Shown here: piece after piece, positions 5,908-11,355 of the stretch | Layout of the letters: the number at the start of each line of letters is the position of its first letter | How positions within the stretch are numbered: the stretch's first letter is position 1 | Assembly: GCA_039715055.1 (NCBI GenBank) | Contig: JBDLID010000101.1 | Location: 1 to 11,355 of the forward strand | Source of the DNA: JBDLID01 sp039715055 | Lineage (GTDB): Bacteria; Desulfobacterota; Desulfobulbia; Desulfobulbales; Desulfocapsaceae | Reading direction: 5' to 3' | Length of the DNA stretch: 11,355 nt | Made by a program: the position numbers and the translations under genes | The notes under the pieces: generated by a model | Databases searched by the model: none | What the model was told of the DNA's origin: nothing | The model's input: only the letters and a program-made list of their open reading frames with translations

Positions 5908-6375
5908 CTATTCAATTCCCCATGACAGGCTGTCAAGGATATTCATGTTGAAATAGTGCATGCGTTTCACGAGCCTCTTGGCAACACCGACAGCTATACG
6001 GTAGCCGGCTGCCGGGTGGCGTTCGCAGATATCCCGGCAGGTTGAGGCCTTCCAGGCCAGGACCTTGAGATCCGTCACTGCAATCGTAGTGGCATGCTCA
6101 ACGGTCTCACCGATAAAATTGACAAGTCCGATAAACTCCCCCTCTTCAGCGGTAAGCCTGTCAATATCGGCGTCCTGCCCGGCAAGCTCGATTCCGATGG
6201 AGACTTCACCTTCGAGGACAAGGTATACCTCATCACCTTTGACCAGCTCTGCGGTGAGAATATCACCCTTTTTGAATTGGCGCTCCTCACCACTGCCGGC
6301 AAACTCTTCAAGGACTTCGTCTTCAAGTGTAGCAAAAATCTTGTTTTTTTTCAGTAACTGCAATGAGATAGACAT
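5908..6375 (-). CDS. Stand-alone cyclic-nucleotide-binding-domain protein
   Basis: The 155-residue protein is essentially a single cNMP-binding (CRP effector-type) beta-roll. It has LLKKNKIFATL near residues 7-17, FKKGDIL at 34-40, KGDEVYLVLEGEVSIGIEL at 46-64, and EEGEFIGLVNFIGE at 77-90, followed by HATTIAVTDLKVLAW and a C-terminal helix. The phosphate-binding cassette lacks the usual GExxLxxxxRxA arginine; the matching stretch reads GEFIGLVNFIGETVEHAT. cAMP or cGMP binding is therefore doubtful. No helix-turn-helix, kinase or transporter domain follows, so it is not a CRP/FNR regulator by itself. An AAAAGGGG ribosome-binding site precedes the ATG. It starts 35 bases after the GH3 stop and is probably the last intact gene of that cluster, perhaps a small-molecule sensor or protein partner. 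Confidence 0.85.
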   Translation of the reverse strand: MSISLQLLKKNKIFATLEDEVLEEFAGSGEERQFKKGDILTAELVKGDEVYLVLEGEVSIGIELAGQDADIDRLTAEEGEFIGLVNFIGETVEHATTIAVTDLKVLAWKASTCRDICERHPAAGYRIAVGVAKRLVKRMHYFNMNILDSLSWGIE

Positions 6376-6410
6376 ATGATGCCCCTTTTCTATTTTCTAA
6401 CTTGTAATAA

Positions 6411-8087
6411 TTATAACTCAACCTCAAAGACGGCCTCGAACTCATTGGCAAAGGCAACATCCTTGGTGAGTCTCATTCGCTTGAACTGACCATCCATCTT
6501 CCCTCCGCTCACCTGGCGTCTGCGAAAATCAGCAAACTCTCCTGGCCTGATAACACGCATTGCCGGTGTATCGATCCGGTGTGATTTACGTTTGGAATCA
6601 TATTCCATGTTCTGGGTTCGAACGGCCTGCTCGATGGCGCCAATCAGTTTATGCGCCTCATCTTGTTCGATCAGTTCGTCAAACTCGATAAGAAACACAT
6701 AACGGGGCTTATCACCCTTCATCTCACCAAGGGCGGTGATAAATTCATATTTGCCCTGATAGTTATTATCGGCCATGGCCTCTCTGACCGCCGTATTGAC
6801 CTGTTCTTCGTACAGCTTCTCACCGGTAAATGAAATGACGCCTTTGCCCTTCTGGACAAAACGGATCATCGGCGTGTTTTTGTAAAAACCGGTCACTTCG
6901 AGGATATCGTTCATGTCATAACGATAAAGTCCGGCAAAGGTCGTCACATAGACATAGTAGCGTTTCCCCTCCTCGAGCTGATCCACAGTGAGCAGGTCGT
7001 CGTTGCCCGGGCTCCCTTCCCTATCGGCCGGATAAAATTCATAGACATTGGTGTCGATGGCGAGCGGGCCGTCGTCTCCCTCATCTGAAAGTGGAATCGA
7101 TCCCCGCACCTCGCTGGCCAGCCAGCCCATATCCCTGACCGGCAGATGTTTACGAAAATACTGGTCGAAACGTTCCAGGTAGAGGCTGACCGAGCCGCCT
7201 TTCCAGCAGCCGATCAGTTTGAGCTCCGGCCACACGTGTCGTGGAATCAGGACGCCGCCATTTTCAGCAGCCGCCTTTTCCAGAAAACGCGCCCGTTCAG
7301 GGTCAGGCTTAAGCTGGGCCTCGACAACGGAGCGAATTTCATCGGTAATAGTGATATCAGTTGAAAGAGTTCCATCACGCACATCCCTGATGATCGACTC
7401 ACCGTTCTCTCCAAGCCGCTGGGCCATGAGAAGCACAGTGCTCGGGTTGCAGGCAACCATGAAACTGATCTGCTGGCCGGCGGCGATCCGCAGCAGAGTG
7501 TAGTATTTGGAGTCGTAATCGTTGATGGTATAGACTTCGTACGGCTGAGAATAGCTTTTCTTGAGAGCCTTGGGCATATCGCGATACCCCTGGCCTGACT
7601 CGGCACCGCAGGGAGTACCGCAAGGCGCGTACTCTTCGACTTCAGGACTCACCACGCTGAGAATCTTGCCGCTGAAGATATCGGGATGGTCACGGTGAAT
7701 TCCGGCAATCCAGGTCCGGGTCAGCCGCGACTTGATTTTTTTGGACTCAGGTGTGACCGGAATGAACTTTGATTTTCCGGTGGTGCCGGAGGTGGTGGCA
7801 AAAAGAATCGGTGTCTGGTCGGTGAGTTGTGCCGGTTTTCCATTCAAGGCTGCTTCAATATAGGGACTCAGATCAGCGTAACTGTGAATGGGAACCTTTT
7901 TTCGAAAATCATCCAGGGAACGGATTGATCCGAAATCGTATTTTTGGCCGATTTCAGAGTTCCGGTTCAGTTTGACAATATTTCGGATGAGGGCCTCCTG
8001 GCTTTTTTGAGGCGACCCGCAGTGGCCATTGAACCGAAAAAGCGTCTCGGCTCCCACAGCCCTGATGACAAGATTAAGTAGTGACAT
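6411..8087 (-). CDS. GH3 family acyl-acid amide synthetase-like protein
   Basis: This 558-residue protein matches the GH3 (auxin-responsive) family of the ANL adenylating superfamily. Plant members adenylate a carboxylic acid with ATP and join it to an amino acid. Motifs in order are the P-loop FATTSGTTGKSKFIPVT (96-112), SEVRGS (325-330), VYEFYP (348-353), GLYRYDMND (386-394) with the adenylate-binding Asp, FTGEKLYEE (420-428), and a C-terminal GGKMDGQFKRMRL (528-540) with the likely catalytic Lys. The length is close to that of plant GH3 proteins (about 570-610). No signal peptide or membrane span is visible, so it is cytoplasmic. The acyl and amine substrates cannot be predicted. The ATG is preceded by GGGGAG with 6-base spacing. 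It lies 108 bases after the enolase-family gene and 35 bases before the cNMP-domain gene, in one orientation. Confidence 0.92.
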   Translation of the reverse strand: MSLLNLVIRAVGAETLFRFNGHCGSPQKSQEALIRNIVKLNRNSEIGQKYDFGSIRSLDDFRKKVPIHSYADLSPYIEAALNGKPAQLTDQTPILFATTSGTTGKSKFIPVTPESKKIKSRLTRTWIAGIHRDHPDIFSGKILSVVSPEVEEYAPCGTPCGAESGQGYRDMPKALKKSYSQPYEVYTINDYDSKYYTLLRIAAGQQISFMVACNPSTVLLMAQRLGENGESIIRDVRDGTLSTDITITDEIRSVVEAQLKPDPERARFLEKAAAENGGVLIPRHVWPELKLIGCWKGGSVSLYLERFDQYFRKHLPVRDMGWLASEVRGSIPLSDEGDDGPLAIDTNVYEFYPADREGSPGNDDLLTVDQLEEGKRYYVYVTTFAGLYRYDMNDILEVTGFYKNTPMIRFVQKGKGVISFTGEKLYEEQVNTAVREAMADNNYQGKYEFITALGEMKGDKPRYVFLIEFDELIEQDEAHKLIGAIEQAVRTQNMEYDSKRKSHRIDTPAMRVIRPGEFADFRRRQVSGGKMDGQFKRMRLTKDVAFANEFEAVFEVEL

Positions 8088-8195
8088 GTAAACTCCCCAT
8101 GTTCGGGTAAATCGTTATTAATATTTTTCGCTCTGTCCTGCAGCGACCCTAAAAGGTTTTGCGACTTGTCGGATTAGAATTTTCCAGGATGGTCA

Positions 8196-9341
8196 TTATT
8201 CAATGGTGACACTCTTTGCAGCCCAGCGCTGCAGTGTTGCTTCATCAATGGTGACTCCCAGTCCCGGTTCGGTCGGCACAGCAGGATTTTTTCCCCTGAA
8301 ACCGAACTGCAGGACCGGTGCTGCCGGATCCTCTCTCAGGAGAAGACGGCCAAAACAGCCTTCGGCATAGGTCACATCCCGTACCGCCGTCAGCAGCTTG
8401 AGATGGGCTGCCGACAGAAGAGAAGACTCCCCCACCTGGCAGCCGACCTGAACAACGAGGCCGGCCTCAAGTGCACGGAGACACCGGTTATAGGCTGCCA
8501 CCAGGCCGCCGCACTTGGAAATACGGACATTGACGGCTGTGCACGCCTTTTTTTCAATGACCCTTTCCAGGGATTCATGATCGTGAAGAGACTCATCGAC
8601 CATCACCCCGAGATCAGATTCTCTGACCAGCCGGGCCAGCCCATCGATATCATCGGCGGCCACCGGCTGCTCAAAGGAGCGGATATCAATTTCGGCCAGC
8701 TCTTTCATGTGAACCAGTGCCTCGTCAACATTCCAGGCCATGTTGGCATCGGCACGAATATCCCATCCACTGCCGAGAATCCTGCGCACCCTCTTTGCCG
8801 ACCGGGCCGGATGATCCTTTTCCACCTTGATCTTGATCTGACCGATGGCGAAAAGCCGCATGAGAATGAGAGTTTTGAGACCGGCATCACTGGAACCGAC
8901 TACGGAGTAACTGATGGAATCCGGGAAACTGCGGTTGTCGTCAAGCCAGACCGGATCACCAAAGACTCGCCCGAAACAATCCAGCAGAGCAAGATCTACA
9001 GCACACCAGGCAGCGGTCTGTGGTTGTGTCGGATCGAGCCAGTCGGACGGCGCCTTGCCGTTGCAGTCGCCAAGAAACTGAACCACATCGGCCAGGGAAT
9101 CAAACTCCCTGCCGATCAGCTTTGGCAGGATGGTGCTCTCAAGAAGTTCAAACACACTGTCCCGGGTCTCACCGGTCACATAGGGCCGCGGCAGACATTC
9201 CCCGTAACCGCTGACGCCGCTGTCGCTGGTGCAGCGGAGAAAGATGGAGGAAGAACTCGTCCGTGCCGCCGCCGCGTGTTTAAACGGCTTTTTAAAGGGC
9301 AGGTCAATTGCCAGGAGGTCAAATGATTTGATTGTTGCCAT
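8196..9341 (-). CDS. Enolase-superfamily enzyme, muconate-lactonizing / dipeptide-epimerase type
   Basis: The 381-residue product has the mandelate racemase/muconate-lactonizing architecture: an N-terminal capping domain (about 1-125, with SGYGECLPRPYVTGET) and a TIM barrel. Expected catalytic residues are visible: KIK (K170 and K172) on strand 2, D198 in RADANMAW, E224 in SFEQP, D249 in MVDES as metal ligands, and K276 in RISKCGG on strand 6. Paired lysines on strands 2 and 6 mark the MLE subgroup, which includes dipeptide epimerases, N-succinylamino acid racemases, o-succinylbenzoate synthases and cycloisomerases. The substrate is not decided by what can be seen; a neighbour that makes acyl-amino acid bonds makes an amide- or dipeptide-type substrate attractive. 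The ribosome-binding site is weak. The gene starts 23 bases after the upstream hydrolase stop. Confidence 0.9.
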   Translation of the reverse strand: MATIKSFDLLAIDLPFKKPFKHAAAARTSSSSIFLRCTSDSGVSGYGECLPRPYVTGETRDSVFELLESTILPKLIGREFDSLADVVQFLGDCNGKAPSDWLDPTQPQTAAWCAVDLALLDCFGRVFGDPVWLDDNRSFPDSISYSVVGSSDAGLKTLILMRLFAIGQIKIKVEKDHPARSAKRVRRILGSGWDIRADANMAWNVDEALVHMKELAEIDIRSFEQPVAADDIDGLARLVRESDLGVMVDESLHDHESLERVIEKKACTAVNVRISKCGGLVAAYNRCLRALEAGLVVQVGCQVGESSLLSAAHLKLLTAVRDVTYAEGCFGRLLLREDPAAPVLQFGFRGKNPAVPTEPGLGVTIDEATLQRWAAKSVTIE

Positions 9342-9364
9342 ATCTTATCAGCTCTGTCCCCGGA

Positions 9365-10366
9365 TTATTGGTTGGATTTCATGCCGGTCATGGAAAACCA
9401 GGCCGCCAGATCAGTAAAAAAGGTGTCCCGGTCATCACTGAACTCCAGGATATGCTTTGCCTCTCCGTAGGTAACCAACTGTTTTCGATTCGATTCCAGA
9501 TCATTGAAAAACAATTTGTTTTTGTCATTGTCACAAATTGTGTCCTTTGCTGCCATTCCCATGAAAACGGGCATGGTGAGCCGGTCCATCTTCTTGTTGA
9601 TAAAGTGGCGGGCCAGCGGTACCTGGAAATAAAGGTGGGTGGTCACCTCTTTTAAGCCCAGTGGGTCACCGTTGATAAAGCGCAGATAGGTTTCAGATTC
9701 GGTAAACTGGCCGGGATCAATGTGGATGGGGATATATTTATACTTCCTGGTCAGCTCGGATTTGACGATCTGGACCTCTTCTTTAAAGTAAACGCCGGTC
9801 TTAGTGTAGATTGCCGGGGTACAGAGGAGCAGCGACTTGAGCAGCTCCGGATGTCGGGCACCAAAGGCGGTGGCCGGAATCGCTCCAAAACAGTGGCCGA
9901 GGAGGTGGACCTTATCCACTCCGTGTTGCTTCATCGCATACCGGGCAACCGTGGCAATGTCCTTGATCATCTCATCATAACTGGTTGCATGGCCGCGCGG
10001 CTCGGAACTCAGCCCTGAACCGCGCCGGTCGATCTGGTAGACAGGCATTCCCAGGGACGCGATGTGGGCTGCGGACTGAACAAACCAGCTGGAGTGGCTC
10101 TGCAGGCCGTGGAGCATGAGTACCGGATAGGCCATGTGGGCCTCGCCATAGATCCGTACCGGCACCTTGACACCCTCGTCATCTGTAACAAAGGCGGTGC
10201 GTCCCTTCTGGGCAGCCGCGGCCATGACCGGAACAGCTGAGGGTTGATCAACCGGGTTTGACCGGGCAGCCTCCTTGTCAAAAGTCTGGTAAGTTGCACA
10301 ACCCGAAAGAAAAAATAGTGAAATGACAAGACAGGACAGTATAGGCAGCGGTCTTATGTGCATCAT
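9365..10366 (-). CDS. Alpha/beta hydrolase lipoprotein with cysteine nucleophile
   Basis: From the ATG at 10366 (333 residues) the protein begins MMHIRPLPILSCLVISLFFL and then the lipobox LSGC with lipidated C23, followed by Ala-Thr, which does not favour inner-membrane retention. The mature part is an alpha/beta hydrolase: oxyanion region LMLHGLQSHSSW (83-94), IDRRGSGLS (112-120), nucleophile elbow LLGHCFGA (155-162), acid D275 in MAAKDTICD, and H305 in GEAKHILEF. The nucleophile is Cys159 instead of the usual Ser, as in dienelactone hydrolases and PHA synthases. It should act in the periplasm or at the outer membrane. An in-frame upstream start at 10450 exists but would bury the signal sequence and overlap the preceding gene. 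The chosen ATG has AGGAAG (10375-10380) 8 bases away. Gaps of 28 and 23 bases to its neighbours indicate an operon. Confidence 0.9.
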   Translation of the reverse strand: MMHIRPLPILSCLVISLFFLSGCATYQTFDKEAARSNPVDQPSAVPVMAAAAQKGRTAFVTDDEGVKVPVRIYGEAHMAYPVLMLHGLQSHSSWFVQSAAHIASLGMPVYQIDRRGSGLSSEPRGHATSYDEMIKDIATVARYAMKQHGVDKVHLLGHCFGAIPATAFGARHPELLKSLLLCTPAIYTKTGVYFKEEVQIVKSELTRKYKYIPIHIDPGQFTESETYLRFINGDPLGLKEVTTHLYFQVPLARHFINKKMDRLTMPVFMGMAAKDTICDNDKNKLFFNDLESNRKQLVTYGEAKHILEFSDDRDTFFTDLAAWFSMTGMKSNQ

Positions 10367-10394
10367 GTGAGGTTCTTCCTGTTCAGGTGAATGA

Positions 10395-11355
10395 TCAGTT
10401 ATCAACAATAGTTGCCGAGCTGCGGCCCAGGATTGTCGATTTAAATTCAACCGTGTCAGCCGGTTTAAGAAAGCTCAGCTGTTCCAGCCAGCGTTCTGTC
10501 GCCTCTTCTTTGGAGAACCCGGCGGCCACAATCAACCCGACTTTCTGCAGGACGGTGGGTGACTGGAACTGAACACCACCTGTGGTACCGGTGGCCGCAA
10601 GGGCCCATCCACCAGCCTCATCCTCGCTGAAAATCTCAGTATGGATTCGTCCGGGACGAACAAAACTGTCCCGGGCAATGAGGTGCTGTCGCCTCTCACC
10701 ATTGACACTCAACTCGATTTCAAGTTCTTCCCACAACTCACCATTGGAGACGACAAGCAGCAGCCCGACATGAAGGGCTCCTTCAAAACTCTTTGCCTTG
10801 GAAAAACCAGGCCCCATATTTTCCGGATCAAATGTCCTGGCCTGGATTCCCCGATCGGTGAGATCATTGGCCAGCAGGTAACCGAACCGGTCACTCCTGC
10901 CGCGTTCCATAAGAAGAGCAACCTCGGCCTCGTAATCAAGGTACGGCCTGAACACAATATCATCGTTGGCACTGACCGTATTGGAAAATTTGCGAAAATA
11001 AAACGACTGATTGAGTTGTACCTCATCCCGGTGTTCGGGATAGGTCATGGCGTATCCCCAGACATCGATCTGCGGATCAGGCAGCGGGTTGATCAGTTCA
11101 GACCAGGAGATCGCTTCAAGTTTTCCCAACCCGACAGAGGCTGACGCGGCCAGGTCGTCATTCCACACCTCGTTGAAGGAGAAAATACCGGGCAGGACAA
11201 CGACACCCTCTGGACCATGGCTGACCACATGCCGGTACTCATCGGGCCCGGTCCGGCAGAAAACTCCGTAGCCGAAACCGTCCGTCATATCCTGTTTGCC
11301 TTCTGCTGTGACATCTGTAGTCGGCTCTCCAGCCGTCGCAAACACAGCTGCCAGC
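10395..11355 (-). CDS. Fumarylacetoacetate hydrolase (FAH)-fold family protein, N-terminus cut or uncertain
   Basis: The frame is open from the right edge to a TGA at 10395-10397, with about 320 codons visible. FAH-superfamily features (using the GTG at 11345 as residue 1) are INPLPDPQIDVWGYAMTYPE (85-104), DYEAEVALL (137-145) with metal ligands E139 and E141, ANDLTDRGIQAR (159-170) with D161, AKSFEGALHVG (184-194), and a late ATGTTGG (251-257). The family includes acylpyruvate hydrolases, decarboxylases and 2-oxo-pent-4-enoate hydratases; the exact reaction is not readable. The start is unresolved. An ATG at 11288 with AGAAGG upstream is possible, but coding-like sequence continues above it, and the visible LAVFATAGEP resembles the end of a signal peptide, so the true start may lie outside the window. 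It is the first visible gene of the leftward cluster, 28 bases before the hydrolase lipoprotein. Confidence 0.8.
   Translation of the reverse strand, partial: LAAVFATAGEPTTDVTAEGKQDMTDGFGYGVFCRTGPDEYRHVVSHGPEGVVVLPGIFSFNEVWNDDLAASASVGLGKLEAISWSELINPLPDPQIDVWGYAMTYPEHRDEVQLNQSFYFRKFSNTVSANDDIVFRPYLDYEAEVALLMERGRSDRFGYLLANDLTDRGIQARTFDPENMGPGFSKAKSFEGALHVGLLLVVSNGELWEELEIELSVNGERRQHLIARDSFVRPGRIHTEIFSEDEAGGWALAATGTTGGVQFQSPTVLQKVGLIVAAGFSKEEATERWLEQLSFLKPADTVEFKSTILGRSSATIVDN

Noticed and set aside
8403..9326. Long rightward open frame of about 307 codons antisense to the enolase-family gene
   Set aside because: It shows no family motif and no ribosome-binding site, and mirrors the codon pattern of the real gene, whose catalytic residues are all present on the other strand.
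10367..10450. Longer N-terminus for the alpha/beta hydrolase
   Set aside because: The extension would precede a clear lipoprotein signal peptide and overlap the FAH-family gene by 56 bases; the ATG at 10366 has its own ribosome-binding site.

Overview
The window looks like part of a bacterial chromosome, most likely from an anaerobic or microaerophilic member of the Desulfobacterota (the former Deltaproteobacteria). This rests on three things: a membrane-anchored ten-heme cytochrome c, a YjbQ-family protein of the 'QGA' subtype I associate with that group, and a bacterial GH3-type amide synthetase. The taxonomic call is inference from gene content. No tRNA, rRNA, CRISPR array, intact insertion sequence or phage gene was seen.

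Layout. (1) Positions 1-197 hold the 5' end of a Fur/PerR-family metalloregulator reading leftward off the window. It has a near-consensus sigma70 promoter whose -10 sits inside an AT-rich dyad, as expected for autoregulation. (2) Positions 469-1239 hold a rightward pair: an AAMDC/Mth938-like gene broken by a single missing base, then a YjbQ/UPF0047 gene. (3) Positions 1441-5165 hold a leftward two-gene operon: a deca-heme cytochrome, then a hybrid sensor histidine kinase, joined by an ATGA overlap. (4) Positions 5166-5643 are about 480 bp without a convincing gene. They hold a candidate promoter, a nine-G tract and a perfect 24-bp inverted repeat forming one long hairpin. (5) Positions 5644-5883 hold the C-terminal remnant of a dual-specificity/tyrosine phosphatase that keeps its catalytic loop. 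(6) Positions 5908-11355 hold a tightly packed leftward cluster, in transcription order: a fumarylacetoacetate-hydrolase-fold enzyme (cut by the right edge), an alpha/beta hydrolase lipoprotein with a cysteine nucleophile, an enolase-superfamily enzyme of the muconate-lactonizing/dipeptide-epimerase type, a GH3-type acyl-amide synthetase and a stand-alone cyclic-nucleotide-binding-domain protein.

How the genes may work together. The cytochrome-kinase pair suggests a respiratory or redox protein made in step with its own sensor. The 5.4-kb cluster combines an amide-bond-forming enzyme, an epimerase/cycloisomerase-type enzyme and two hydrolases. It could make, remodel or degrade a small conjugated acid, such as an acyl-amino acid or dipeptide-like compound. 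I know of no described pathway with this set, so it is the best candidate here for an undescribed system. An AT-rich motif containing TTATC recurs at three predicted promoters, including the regulator's own, which hints at a small metal- or peroxide-responsive regulon.
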